The position numbers and the translations under genes were made by a program. A stretch of 64,000 nt of DNA from Paramecium octaurelia. Taxonomy: Eukaryota > Ciliophora > Oligohymenophorea > Peniculida > Parameciidae. The stretch lies in assembly GCA_905182995.1 (NCBI GenBank), contig CAJJDP010000014.1, positions 668,399 to 732,398 on the forward strand. The letters are read 5' to 3'. The notes under the pieces are model-generated. The model was not told the origin of the DNA and did not search any database. It saw nothing but the letters and a program-made list of their open reading frames with translations. This document shows positions 36,722 through 49,684 of the stretch, one piece after another (positions within the stretch are counted from its first letter, which is position 1; each line of letters begins with the position of its first letter).

Positions 36722-38206
36722 TCAAGATTTAGTTCTTTTTTCATCTTTTAAAGCTTAGATTCTCCAACTTTCAGAGAATTCGTTTAACTTTTACATAAAT
36801 TCTTGATGAAAACCAACATTATCTGAATGTTCTGGAAGTTTAAGTTTTTGCATCTATTTCTATTGGTGTTATGATATAGTTTATTTTTGATTCTACTATT
36901 TCTAATTAACCTGAGTAGATGTATTTTTCTTTTGGATATTGGATAGATCCAACTTCAATTTCACATTAGATTTAGTATCGAGAATGTTGGTATTTTGATA
37001 TTCAAATTTTCTAACACTTTCAACGATTGATTCATTGTCAAACCTATTAAGGAAACAAAAGCTGGATTCATCTGAATCATTTACAACCGAATTGTCTGCG
37101 TCATGAACACTACGTTCGTAATGCTGATGTTTTTAGACAATGGATTTCTCTGTTTATTCAGCAACGCTATCATCATTTAAGACTTCTTCATTATATATTT
37201 TTTCGATGTCGACACCGCTTTTTTTGATTGCCAAAACCAATTTAATTAATTTTGCCTCTTTTTCACTCATCTCTTAAATCTTCTATTGCATGACATCCTG
37301 CATTTCTTTCAACTAGATTGTATCCATGCTGTCAACATTATTACTTTAGGTATTCTTGTTGTTTGCTATCTATTTCGGTGTTTTGAGTTATTTAACAGTC
37401 TCAAGCAAGATGTCTCTCTCTTACTCAATTTACTTATAATTATTTTACCATAGATCCTTTTCTCTGCGGATTTAGTCAATCAACTCGTAAAACTTCTCCT
37501 CTTGTTCGCATAAGAGTTGAATACACATACTGTTGAAGAGTTCGAATAGGTTACTCATTGTTTGCTGTTGGACATCATTCAAATCACTCAATGATACAAA
37601 TTGGTGTTTGTATATTTGCATATTCTTTTGCTGTTTAATTAAATGCTCTTTATGGAATTCCCATCTGGAGAACTGTTTTTTATTAATCAAGGAGGCTTGG
37701 ATTTAGGTGTTGAGATTCCAAAGTTCTTAATTCCTTTTGACTGGTTTCCTTTGGCCTGGACTCTGAGAATCACTCGTGAGGTTGCTAGTTAGATTCTATT
37801 TGGATCTATATAATAAGGTGTACACATACAGTTGCTGAAGGATGTTTGAGGAGAGGATGTGACTGTCCCCAATGATTTTTCGTAGTTTGAGTCCATTTTA
37901 AGATCCATACAATGAGTCATCTTCAACTTACATGGTGGCGAAAGCAGAGACACGACTTTTAGAACTGCTGTTGGTACGATTGTTGTTATTTTCCGAGATG
38001 TTGTTTTTGTGTTGCTTGTATCGCTTCTCTTCGATAGATTTGGAAGTGGGCATTGTTTATTTGATGGTCAAACGCTATTGTTGAAACTTTGGAGGGATAT
38101 GGAAGAAGTTGTTGTGTTCTGGACAAATGTTTGGCTGAGATGTTTATTTCGGAATCACTACCCTTGCCATGGCTTCCTTCACCGTGTTGGGGGCTACTCG
38201 TTGCAT
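36722..38206 (-). CDS. Intronless coiled-coil protein, function unknown
   Basis: Single open frame of 494 codons with no intron. ATG at 38204-38206 is chosen because the frame is continuous to it and a second Met lies 51 codons later. The N-terminal 100 residues are basic and Asn/Ser-rich. Residues 170-330 contain coiled-coil heptads (L-F-N-S-M-C-I-Q-L-L-C-E-Q-E-E-K-F-Y-E-L). The rest is Ser/Asp/Asn-rich with further helices. Its stop lies 25 bases from that of the RING gene (convergent). Codon use is somewhat less A+T-biased than in neighbours. Confidence 0.75.
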
Positions 38207-38687
38207 TTCAGATAATTTAATTTTTATATAATCATCAATATTAAGTAATTGCTGGAACCAAATTGACCAATGAGATTAACGCTTTGATTACTGATTCTGG
38301 TCATGTTCATTGAATATTATGAGTGATTTTTTTACAATAAAAGTTATTCAACAATTATTGTAACAGTTCTTAAAATATTGATTTAATAACACTACATGTA
38401 GATTAGACCTTTAACAAAATGGAAAAGTCAAGATAAATCATAGAGGTTTTGATGTAATTCATACTGAATCACTCTATTAATATAATACATATGTCTGAAT
38501 AAAATACTACATTTATATTTAAGTATCTTAAACAACAAATAATTCAAAAATATTTGAAATAAGTTCACAGTGAGTACACTATATTTAAATAAGGTATATA
38601 GTGTTCAATTGATTTATTGATTCACTTATCTAAAAATTTAAGTTAATATCAGAGGTAATATTAATAAATAATTTAAATTCAAAAAAT
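38207..38687. other. Divergent intergenic region
   Basis: About 480 bases of strongly A+T-rich sequence between divergently transcribed genes. No motif or RNA gene was recognised. Confidence 0.5.
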
Positions 38688-39707
38688 ATGAATACTTTAT
38701 AGGAAAACAAATTATTTGTGTAGCAAATTAAACAGAAACAGGATGAGTTTAAAGTATAAATTTATCATAGAACAAGAAAACTATTCAAATTCCATTTAAG
38801 AAAGAGCCTCCTCTGTTGTAGCAGCATAATTTTAATTAGCTCACTTCTCCGAATTAAAGAAGAGAACAAACTCCAAATTAAAGAAAGGGCAAGATCGAAA
38901 GTACACCAGTCAATTAATAGTTAAGATGATAATTCGTGTTCCCCCACTCTTTTTCGTACTCCTTAGATTAGTTTGCATTACGAATAAAACAAAAAGCAGC
39001 ATCAATTGAGTAATAACAGAAGTCGCAACGAAAACGTGTCAATTTACAAAGAGAGAAGAGAGCCAATCAATGACTCAGCGACTAAGGATTACTCCAGAGT
39101 GTTGGATGAGGTAATGAAAAAATACAGACAATTGAAATCAGAGCTATTGACTAAGGATAAGGAAGTGCAGAAGACAAGGTTTTACAAGGAGGAGTGGTTG
39201 AAGGAGAAGGTTTAAATATATCATCTATGATTTATATAGAAGCGTAATGAATAGTTACAAGAGAGAAACAAGATTTTAAAAACGAAAATGCTGAAAATCA
39301 TTGAATTAGTTTAATAAGATTAGTTGAAATAGAATGATGATTCGGAGGTAGTATCATTCTATTAAAATATTAGTTAATAGGGTATAATAGCTAGTCTCTA
39401 AGCAGAAAATAAGCATTTGCGTTAAATGTTGCATCTATATGATGTGACAGACATCTCAAGTCAATTGGAGCAACTCGAAGGGGAGTAGGATTAGGAGGTA
39501 GTTTACATCGATAACATTTTGAATACATTCCTTGGTGATTTGAAAACCATACAAAAGAGTAGAAGAGAAAAGAAGGACAATTAATAATTAGGTACATGTG
39601 ATGTGAATATTCAAGGTCAATTCAATTCATTGTCGCTAACAGTTTTGAACAAAGAATCAAGCTTTGTTGATTTATCAGAGGATAAGCTTTTAATGGAATA
39701 ATCATGA
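38688..39707 (+). CDS. Coiled-coil protein, function unknown
   Basis: Product of 313 residues with three introns (23, 25, 30 nt); exons sum to 314 codons. The first 110 residues are basic and Pro/Ser/Asn-rich (K-K-E-P-P-L-L-Q-Q, S-P-T-L-F-R-T-P-Q), a pattern often phosphorylated in linker regions. From about residue 130 the protein is helical (V-L-D-E-V-M-K-K-Y-R-Q-L-K-S-E-L-L). Two of the three introns end in AAG. Confidence 0.7.
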
Positions 39708-39817
39708 TTTAATTTATATTTTTAGATAATTGTCAACAGCATCTTGAATTATGTTTAATTGAAGTAGTAATTCTCATGATTGACGTGATAGTTATTTTAC
39801 TTTATAAAATTAATAAA

Positions 39818-42096
39818 ATGTAAAACAGAGACGAGATGATAAAACAGTTATAGAATCTATAAGACCCGTATGTACTGCAACGTCAGAGGTAATAGGATGT
39901 CAAAAGGAAATATGAGTAATTGTTGGCATAAGTCAATTTGATCTACGACGAAGATGGAAAGGAACGTCAATATTCAGTTGATTTTCAGAGATTCATTCAT
40001 TTTTATAAATTTCTGGCTCGTCGACCAGACAGTGAACAGTCCAATTAATCAGTGATAAACAGGTTATAATTATGGGTACCTGACACAATAGTGCTGAATG
40101 ATAGGGAAATGCCAAATTATTGGTTATATTCAGATTCCAGAGGCTATGTATTCCGAACAGATACCTTTACATCTAAAAATGTAATTAGCAAATTGGCCAA
40201 TTACACATCCCCAGATGAACTCGTAGCTGTTGTTAAAAAACAATAATTTCGCAATATGGAATTAGTAGGCAACGAAGTAAAGTTGGTTTGCTGTAGAGAT
40301 TTGCAATCATAGATAAATGTTAACTTCTCAAATCGTATGGATCTTTGCGTCATCCAGAAATTTGTCAAGAGCAATGGACCCAAAGCGTTTATATGTCGAA
40401 CCATTTGGAGAAAAGATAAGAACCCCTACTGCTATATCATAACAAACAAAGAGGATTTCTTCTCTCAATCAACCAATCCCAAGACTGAAATGACCAAATA
40501 TGCTACGAATGTGAATCTGCAGAACTCATGCACTATTGTCAATACTTGTCGAGGTAAATATGTTGATGAAACTGTCCCATATGTCAAGAATCTTCTCACA
40601 TACCTCTATATACATTTGCATATCACATTTAAAGAATTCTCAGCTGATTTCATTAAAGATGAAAGTGGAATCTGGTGGTTTGTCAATGTGAAGGGATTCA
40701 TAATTGACAAAAGTCCAGAAAAGATCATGTGGAAGTCTGTCACTCATTATGGAGAAGAGATAAATGAGGAAGGATAACCTATAGTTTAAGAACACGTTTC
40801 AACTCCCAAGGCCAAAGTTGCTGACATGTGCTAAAAGCAAAAGATATGCAAGTATTGTGAGCAATCCTACCCAGAATAACATCTACAATATAAGATGACT
40901 CTTAAGATGATCATCCAAACTGATAAGCATCTCTACTGGAGAGGTAAGACATTCAATTGGATTGACAGATCTGATGTCACCAATCTTGAAGTCAGCAATC
41001 TTTATCATGAACATAAGGTGTGCAAACAATGTTACACTTTATATAAGGAAACAGAATAGCTAATTGAATTGTAATTGCAATTCAATAAGTTGTTGGGATT
41101 GCCCAGTGATTATGACACCATGAATTAGATGTTGACACTCAAAGCCAATCAAGTAAACAATGAAACTGTTAAGACTGGATTGGAGGATTCTAAATAAATA
41201 TTCAACATCTCTGCCACCAAGCAATTGATACTGAATAATTAACTTATTCCTATGATTCATAACACAGTCATCAAAAACTTGAATAGATTTAGATTTATGA
41301 TATTGATTCATTCAATCAGAGATGTACCTTAAAATGTTGATTTGTCTAAACATTATTACATTGAATGCAACATATTTGAGTAGAAATTCAAAATCAAATT
41401 AGATTTGATCTAAGGTTAATTATTTGATAAAGGGTATTTCCTAACACTAAATCGTATGCGACTATACTATTTCTTTAGTGATCAACGTAAAGGTTGGATA
41501 GAGTATGTGAATCAGTTAAAAGTACTTCCAATGTATTTATACTAAGACAATACAAGGATTGGTACATTAGAACTAGAACTCTAAGAACTATTATCAGAAA
41601 GAGTTATAAGAAGAGAATTCCTTAAGGTGTTTAGTGTGAAGGATTGTTATCCAATATTGAGTTGGTCACTAAATGTATATAATGTTTAATAATTTAGCTA
41701 ACATTAGGACTTGTGGATTCAGGACCAGTAAATGTTACTAGAATTAAGTTACAAGACCATTTTGGAATTCAATTACCAAATCCTGATTATTGCACCTGTG
41801 AACCTTTGCCTGCTGAATGGATGACCATATTAAATCAGAAGAAGGATGTGGAGTAATCTAGATTTGAAAGATAAATGACCGCTTAGACTTTAAAGAGAGT
41901 TTCCACAGCCCATGCCAAATTGTAGAAAAGTAAATTCGAAGGATCTTCAGTCTAATAAGAAATGGAGTCCTTCAATGATTCAACTAAGGAGTTGTACAGT
42001 TAACTAAATTTAAAGAAAGAAATTTAATTGTATGAAGTAGATGAGGAAGAACGTAAATAAAAGAAAAGAAGACACTTTTAATAGTATGATTTATGA
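39818..42096 (+). CDS. Large conserved-looking protein with possible C2-like domain, unrecognised
   Basis: Product of 751 residues with one 23-nt intron in 2.28 kb; exons sum to 752 codons. Residues 40-320 form a globular region with several Trp/Tyr/Cys-rich blocks (I-C-R-T-I-W-R-K-D-K-N-P-Y-C-Y). A Cys pair C-K-Y-C and another C-K-Q-C, 65 residues apart, could hold a metal. A later beta-rich stretch (L-I-H-S-I-R-D-V-P ... H-Y-Y-I-E-C-N-I-F) resembles a C2 domain. The tail is coiled coil. It is not assigned to a family. Its stop is 21 bases from the stop of the TRIM-like gene. Confidence 0.8.
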
Positions 42097-42117
42097 TATA
42101 GTTTTTTTTGTTAATTA

Positions 42118-44022
42118 TCATAATGTTATAATCAAACCCAATTTCTTAAAATCAGCAATCTTCTATTTTACATTCCTGGCATTTATCTTATTCTATGACA
42201 CAATTATATTCTTAAGATGAATGCCAATCAATCCATTCTGATATAACTAGAATAAAGTATCGATGCTTTTATCAGTTAATGAATTTTGTGATAAATTCAC
42301 ACTCTAAATATTATCATTCTATGACAAAGCTACATTAAATAAATCAATAAAATAACATACCCTTAAATAACTACAAGAGTTGATCATCCAACAATTTGGA
42401 TTTCATAATTTTCACACTTTTGACCTTCCAATGTTTAATTTCATTCCCCAAAACTACCAACATATCTTTCTCTAAATTATTGAATTCAGCCACATCTGTC
42501 TTACCCTTTCTCAATTCATCCATATACAACTGTAATTTCATTGGGACCTAAGATTTCTTTCTGCAAATTGAAGCTCTATTACTTTCCTACAATTTTAGTT
42601 ACTAAATTACTATCGGTGATAAGGTGGGATCGCAATTTTCAGTATTCATTAGATTAGTGGGAGTGGCACTCCTATAAACTCTCTTGATTTAATTAACAGG
42701 CTCTGCTTCATTTGCAAATGTAGCACTTACATCATTTAATAGATCTGTTTCCTCTATTGATTATTGCATATTAAACGAACTTAATAAATATGGCGATTAT
42801 TGAGACTAGTTATTATTGGTAGTGGTCAATTCAGGCCCTTCAATTATTCTGCAGAAGTCTTCAAATTTGAATGCATTCCAATTAAATTTAACATTGATTT
42901 CTAAACCTATCAATTGATCTTTTTTTGTTCTAATCTGTTATTAGTTTTTCTTGATTTCTCTTATTTAATTAACAAATACTCTTACTATTATAGTTGAAGT
43001 CCATTGGCTCTCAAACTATCAGTTAGATTCAGTAATTCCCAATATTTAACTTATTCTGTGAATTACTCAAAAGCACTTTATGCTAATTTAATCCAAGATT
43101 GACATTCCTTCTCTATATGGATAGTGTTGTTCCACCAATCACTAAACTTGTTGATGTTATTGGAGGTAGCAATCATTATTTGAGACACTAACTAAGATTA
43201 GAAAAAGTAAACACTTACAATCTTTTCTTTTTAATCTATTTTATCTCTCAATTCTGCAAATTCCTTCTTTAACTTATCAACAGCAATTCGTTGCATTTCT
43301 GAAACTTAAGCTTAGAAGTCCTATTCATGCTTGCTTCTTGAAATAGACTAGGATTCTTTATGAATTCTCTCAACCATCTCTGTAAGTTCCTGAGCCTTCA
43401 TCTCTAACAGTGAAATAATGTCCTCCTCACTATAAATATAATGACCTTTATGACTTCCAAATAAAGCACAATTTGTACAAATCATAGTTTGACACTGGAG
43501 ACAAACAACTTCGAGTTGTCTGCGATGAGTTTGGCACAGCTTCCCAGAATTGTATGAATAATTAAGAGAACCAAAACTATCGTCTTGATCTCTGAATCGT
43601 TTCAAATTCAACTTTTAGGGTTTCTTTACAGAAGTGGCCAATTCGTCCAAAAAATTGCTGTCAATACTTGTTTCATCTGATGGCCATTCCTCAAAAGTTT
43701 GATTATTCATTTTGGATTCTAAATTCATTGGTCTTAGATTCTTTGATTTTTGCAATTACAGAATTCGTAATAGGCTCTGATTGAGAGGAAAGTCGTCCAG
43801 TTTCAATTAGTTTTATTTGATTTATTATAACTAATTTTAATTGGGAAACACTACTTGAGTCAAATCATTTTATAAATGTATAATCTTATCAGCCTCAATG
43901 GTTTAGTCGACTATTTGTTACACGCACAATTAGCAAATCGTGTCTCCTGTATTTGGAATCAAGCGAGGCCATCTTACACAGATGTCTAATTCTTGCCCGC
44001 AAATTGAACATAAGAGTTCCAT
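42118..44022 (-). CDS. TRIM-like protein: B-box zinc finger plus coiled coil
   Basis: Product of 606 residues with three introns (27, 26, 31 nt); exons sum to 607 codons. The N-terminus has two Cys pairs (C-S-I-C and C-Q-L-C) that look like a reduced RING. A B-box-type finger about residue 165-205 follows the order C-x2-H, C-x2-C, C-x2-C, H-x2-H (C-Q-T-H ... C-L-Q-C ... C-T-N-C ... H-K-G-H). A coiled coil of about 150 residues follows. The rest is a Ser/Asn-rich linker with helical segments. It may act as an E3 ligase or scaffold; the weak RING makes ligase activity uncertain. Confidence 0.85.
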
Positions 44023-44228
44023 AACGATTTAATTTTAAATTTTATAGAATATTTATAATTGTTTCTATTTTATAATAGTGTTGTCGTTTTTTATATCTAT
44101 TTTTATGTGTCTTTGCGGATTCGTGAGTTTGTGATCCCAAGGAGTACGAAGATTGGATTGTGTCTTAGAATAACTCATATTTGATAGGTTCGAATCACGC
44201 GTTAAAACATTATAAATTTTATTTTCTA

Positions 44229-46630
44229 ATGTAAGACGATCGGGTTAGATACATGTATGACTTTTATTTCATAAAAGGAATTCTGTGTATTCTGAACATA
44301 GAAAGGATCTTTCTAAAAACATGGATGTTGTGTGTTTTGCTATGGCAGTTGAGTTGGACAGATTGGTACAAGAAAACAATTTGCTTAAAGAGGAAGTCAA
44401 AGAAATCTCAAATCTTAGAGTCGATCGACTCAATTACGAAAAGCAAATTGGAGATCTGATGAACAGATTGCAATCGCTCATGGCTGAAAATGATATGCTA
44501 AAACGGGATAATGACAAATTGAAGGCTCAACTAAATTCATCCAATCAGAGAGCCCAACAACTGGAAGGACAAGTAAAGGACTTTTAATAGGAGATACAAT
44601 TGGTCTCCAATAAATTGGAAGACATCACTGGAGGAGATGGTGGTAAATCAAATAGTATGATCTTTTATTTTAGATTTTGACATCGAAGCCTTAAAATAAA
44701 AGGCAGAGTTGTTGGATAATTTGGCTAAGGATGGACAATCAATGGAAGACTTATCAGATTTATTGGATTCTCTTAGAGATAAAGCAGAAAAATATGATCA
44801 TCATTTAGAATTGTTAAATGGAAGAGACCTTGAAGATGTATTGAATGATCTCGACGAATTGGAAAAGCTAAGGAAACTAGTTAAAGAACTTTAAGCAAAG
44901 GTGAGTGATTTATAGAAGGAATTGGAAGCATTAAAGAAAAAATCCAAAGAATTAGATGACATGAAGAAGAAATTGGGAGATGATCCCAATAAGGAAGTCG
45001 ATAAATTGAGAAAACAATAGAAAGACTAAGAAGATCTCAAAAAGAAATTGGCTGATGCCTTGAAGGAAATTGAATAATTGAAGAAATCATTGAATGATAA
45101 AAATGCTGAATGCAATAAGTTAGGTTAATAGGTTGCTTAACTCACTTAGGACAATTAGGTTAAAGATCAAAGAATTTAGGAATTGGAAAGATATGCTCAA
45201 TAATACTAGGAATTACAAATCAAGGTCAATAAATTGGAACAAGAATTAGATAATCTATAAAGATAGTTGAGAGATAAAAACCAATAATTAGAAGAGAAGA
45301 CTAGATTGATTGATAATTTAAATAGAGAAATCTAATAATTGAAAGCTGAATTATAAAGATTAAAAGATTAGATTGCCAATTTGGAGAGAGAAAAATAATA
45401 ATTGTTGTAGTAATTGTAATAATTGCAAAATTAACTTGCTTAATTGTAAGACTAACTAAGAAATGCTTAAGGATAATTACAACAATTAAACTCAATTGCT
45501 AATCAAAATGATGATGATAAGGAGAGATATGAGCAAGAAATAGATGAATTGAAAAATGAGATTGAATCACTCAAAGAATAAATTGATGAATTAAATGATG
45601 AAATAGCAAAGTTAAAAAGAAAGATATCAGAATAGGATGATTAGATTGATTCATAAACTAAAACCATATCCAATAAAATTGCAAGAATTAAAGAATTAGA
45701 AGATCTTTTGAATCAAAAAGAAAAGGCCATCAAAGAATAAGAAAGTAAAATAAAGAAATTACCAGGATCCAGTGTGGTTGTTGGTGGAAGAGCAGGGTAA
45801 CCAGCATAGGCATTACAAGGAGGATCTGATGTTATCAACAAATCCTTGGCCAGTTAATTGTAGGGAGGAACAGGTTAACCAGGTAGTTTGGGATCTAAAA
45901 GTGGACTTGCTGGCTTAGGATAAGGAGATGAATCTTAAAGTACAGTGTTATTGAGTCAATATCAAAATGTTTTATTGGCTTATTTATTGATTGCTGCTGA
46001 AAATGAAAGAATTAGTGAGGCCTTAAGAAACACAGTTCAAGATTACGAATAGGTATTAAATGATTTGAGAAATGCTGAAGGAGAGATTTCTTATTTAAAG
46101 AAATCTATATCTGATTTACAAACTTAAATTAATGATGTAAATAATAATTTCATTTTTAGCTTCGATTGTAATTGGATGAGGCAAGAAGAAAGGCCATGAA
46201 TAATGATGAACTTGAAAAACTAAGAAGACAATTAACAGAGTACGAGAACAAACTAGCCTTATTATCAATGGAATTGTAGAGATAGAGAACAGTCTCTGGT
46301 TCAGGACTATAAGGAACCTCTTAACAACTTATTTCTTAATAAAATACATTTGGATATGAGGATAAATAGATCAATTTTGATTAATAATACAGGTCACCAA
46401 GAGGTTCACAAAGAAATGTGAATATCAATGTCAATGGTGAGGACGAGTCTTGGAGATTGAAGAAAATAATTGAAGATTAATTATGTTTGATAGTCCTTAT
46501 GTCAGCTGAGCTTGAAACCTTAAGATCTTAAGAGACAGCTAATTAAAGATTGAATTAATCAGGAGTTCAGAGATCAACTATCCAAACCAGCTAAGTTTAG
46601 GTTGGATATGGAAAAAGCACAATATATTGA
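44229..46630 (+). CDS. Long Gln-rich coiled-coil protein
   Basis: Product of 774 residues with three introns (23, 31, 23 nt); exons sum to 775 codons. The start at 44229 is supported because the first intron joins a short exon (M-Q-D-D-R-V-R-Y-M) to the main frame. About 500 residues are coiled coil, including a very Gln-rich stretch where nearly every Gln is TAA or TAG. A Gly/Ser/Gln-rich linker (about residue 500-560) separates a second helical part. It is probably a cytoskeletal filament or basal-body scaffold, by analogy only. Confidence 0.82.
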
Positions 46631-46841
46631 ATAATCATATATTGAAACATCAATAAATTATAAGTATTTAGATTTATTATTAATCATTTCAGCATTATTT
46701 CTTTAAAGATGTATATTAGTTCTGCAGTAATTATTGATTATCTTATTTTTTGTAAATTAAACCATTTGTTCTCTCTCTCAAAAATGAAAAAGTAAGTCTT
46801 AAATAGAGGTATTTGAAACTTTTCTCATTTTATATAGATTA

Positions 46842-47197
46842 TCAAATTTAGCATTCATAACTAATGTTAAGTATGACAGATGCATAAATCTTAGACAAGA
46901 CAACATATGATCTATAAAGTATGTGTTTGATACGATTATCAAATCTATTGTTATATTTTAGTTTTCTCCTTAATTCTATACATCCCTTTTTGAGTATTTG
47001 CATGAAATCATTTTATAGATGTTGTCTTAGTTAGTTCAAGAATGGTATTGATTCCTTAATCATTCAGTGCATCTTAAATATTTTAACAGAGAGTCAATAT
47101 GAATTGGAGACTCATAATCACTTTTTTCATCATTGTTCTCAATTGCTAATTTATTGTTGTGTTATTTCTGCATCTAAGCCCATGATTTGCTAGCCAT
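46842..47197 (-). pseudogene. Small gene remnant with frame breaks
   Basis: Protein-like sequence on the minus strand starts at ATG 47195-47197 (M-A-S-K-S-W-A-Q-M-Q-K) and ends near 46842 (Y-N-N-R-F-D-N-R-I-K-H-I-L-Y-R-S-Y). Reading from one to the other needs two +1 shifts with no usable GT...AG pair between them. The pieces are basic and helical. It is either a decayed gene or a gene with a wrongly assembled base or two. Confidence 0.4.
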
Positions 47198-47286
47198 TCT
47201 CTCCTATCAGTATATTTTATTTGAGTAGATGTGAATTGTATTAGATTTCTGTATTTACAAACTCATAATCAATGATTCATTAATAT

Positions 47287-47817
47287 ATGATAAAGAAATA
47301 AGTAAAATCAAAATCTCCAACCCCTATTAAATAACATACTGCTATAGACACTCCGAAATTCAAAGAAAAGGCTTCTCAGCAACCTCAAATGGTTTAGTTC
47401 CCTAAAATTCAAATAGAATCAGAATACTTCTCTTTTTGTGGAATCTAGCAATACAAAAAGCATTCGAAATCTGTGCATGATTTAGGCGACAAAGAAAAGA
47501 AGCTCAACAATAGTTTCACAAAAGATAAAAAAGTTAGTGACTCCAAAACTTAGAAGGTTTAGATTTTTAATAACAACTACCAAATTATCAATATAAATCA
47601 AATTGAGAAGAAAGAATCAATACGTTCTCTCCAAAGAGAATTTAAATAAATTTTAGAACACAAAGCACCAAACAAGGCATCTACACCTGTCAAATAGAAT
47701 TCATCAAATAGCCCTATGTAAATGGGTACTAAAATTTCTGCCTACCCTTCAGCTAATAATTACTTCTAAAGAATCAAAAAACTCGGTTAATCCACTTTGT
47801 TAAGGAAAAAGTTTTGA
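47287..47817 (+). CDS. Small basic hypothetical protein
   Basis: Intronless, 176 residues, strongly basic (Lys/Ser/Asn/Gln-rich), with K-S-P-T-P and S-N-S-P motifs that could be kinase sites. One possible strand is V-Q-I-F-N-N-N-Y-Q-I-I-N-I-N-Q-I. No domain was found. It is followed after 15 bases by another small basic gene on the same strand. Confidence 0.6.
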
Positions 47818-47832
47818 TTAATAAATATATAT

Positions 47833-48255
47833 ATGAATTAAACGAGCCTCTCCCCAAGAGTTCACAACATTAGATTCGATCAATTTTGCTCGAATATCAA
47901 AAGTTTATCTCGATGTAAAACTGAAATGGGTATAGTTCATTAAAAACCAATAATCAACTTAAAACAAATTCTTAAGGATCACAAATCATTTAGTAATCAT
48001 ACTCAAATTGAAACAACTCGAACATGTATTGTGGCGACCGACTAGCAAAAGAGATTTCTATTATAAAAACGAGGGTCTAGAGTTGTAACATCAAAACCAA
48101 GGTACTCTGAAGAATTGGAGAAAATAAAATAAAAATTTATTAAATTAGCAGAAGGTTGGCATCAAAAAGAAGAAAATTATCTCAAACAGCAATCTATTTT
48201 GAAATAAGAAATCGCAAGACTGCATGTGATTATTTAGCATCTGACAAAAAAATGA
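47833..48255 (+). CDS. Small basic protein with C-terminal helix
   Basis: Intronless, 140 residues. The first 90 residues are basic and unstructured-looking. The C-terminal 45 (E-E-L-E-K-I-K-Q-K-F-I-K-L-A-E-G-W) form an amphipathic helix or short coiled coil. It starts 15 bases after the preceding stop, so it must have a minimal promoter or use the upstream transcript's region. Confidence 0.6.
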
Positions 48256-48411
48256 AAACCTTCCTATTTATTTTATTACTAAACTTAATTGTCAATTCAC
48301 TATTATCATCATATTATCCTTCATTGTAATATATCAATAAGTGGATTGTAACATGATTTTTAATGACAGATAACTTAAATTACGATTATAAATCTTGATT
48401 TTTATTATATT

Positions 48412-49425
48412 TCAATTATTTAATGTGTGTAATCTTTGCTAAGCTATACACTGTAACGTTGAAAGTTTGAATCGGTCAACAATAACCTTTCTTCCAGATT
48501 TATTTACATCAAATATTGGTTCGTTTCCTTCAGTACTAAGTACTCTTTTCTTTAAGAGAATATCATTAAATGTCCTACATTTAGTTGTATTGCTTTTTTC
48601 CTAAATTAATAAGCATCTTAAATACCTTAATCTACCATAATAACCCAGCTATGTATTTTTTCTGATCTTCAACTTATTCGCCTAAAAATGATATAGCTTT
48701 TTTCTATTTTTCCTTGTCAATTGTTGTCGTAAGATCATGTCTCATCAATCTTTTCTTCAAACCCTTAATTTCTGTAGTGAGGTCTTCATTTTTCTCAGAT
48801 AATTATTTATATTATTCTTCCCAAATATTTATTTATTATTTACTTATTATTTGATAAGACTTTAAAAATATATCTCCTATTATTTCAACTAATTTAAAAG
48901 ATCCTATTGATTTGGCAATTTCGGTTTATATAACTATTCACATGAGCATTCATCTGAGACTGCAATTCTAGCAAATTCTGACTCATAGAGTTTAAATTCT
49001 GTGAAAAATGTTAATAACTTAGTCAATTTAAGAGATAATCTCAAGTTCTTCATTTTTAAATCTTCTACTTAATTTTATAGGTAGTCTATCATTTTTTGGT
49101 CCTCCATCTCTTAAAAGACTGATTTCTTATTTTATGGATGCAATTAAAATTAATTTTGAAGATGGTTTATAGTAGCACTATATCCACGAATTATCATTTC
49201 TTATTCAGCTATTATTTTATCCTTTTCTTCGTTTTTTTTCTCTAATACTGCAATCTTAACATTAGCATTAATTAAGTTTTAATAATCTTCTTATATTTGT
49301 TCTTTCAACTTTTCTTATTTCGTTTGCAATTACTTCTCCACTAATTCTAAAAATTCTGCTTTTTGTCTAATAAACTTATGCTCTAGTTCAACTTTTATCG
49401 ATTTTCTCAACCTGTTGGTCTCCAT
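48412..49425 (-). CDS. Coiled-coil protein, function unknown
   Basis: Product of 302 residues. Four introns (29, 20, 31 and 25 nt) give exons of exactly 303 codons; the first ends in GAG and the second in CAG. Residues 1-110 and 150-240 are coiled coil. The C-terminus (F-N-D-I-L-L-K-K-R-V-L-S, then D-R-F-K-L-S-T-L-Q) is more globular. The reading between residues 115 and 150 depends on accepting the GAG acceptor. Confidence 0.65.
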
Positions 49426-49684
49426 AAATTTTATTAATTAATAATATTTTATTTTATAAAAATACTTTTATATCAGCATTAATTATAAAATCATTAAAAA
49501 TGAGTTATCAATTATTATAAACCTTTAGAAATAAAATCTTAGTTGATCATTTGATTGCTTATCAATCATTTAATTCAACCAAAGTCATGGAGAACAAATT
49601 TCAACTAGAAATCCAGTTATAATTAAATAAATGATAAAACCATTATGTTATATAATTAAAAAATAAATATATTAATAAAAATAA

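Noticed and set aside
44160..44215. GGTTCGAATC, resembling a tRNA T-arm
   Set aside because: Flanking bases do not pair to form a T-stem, and no acceptor or anticodon stem can be folded around it.
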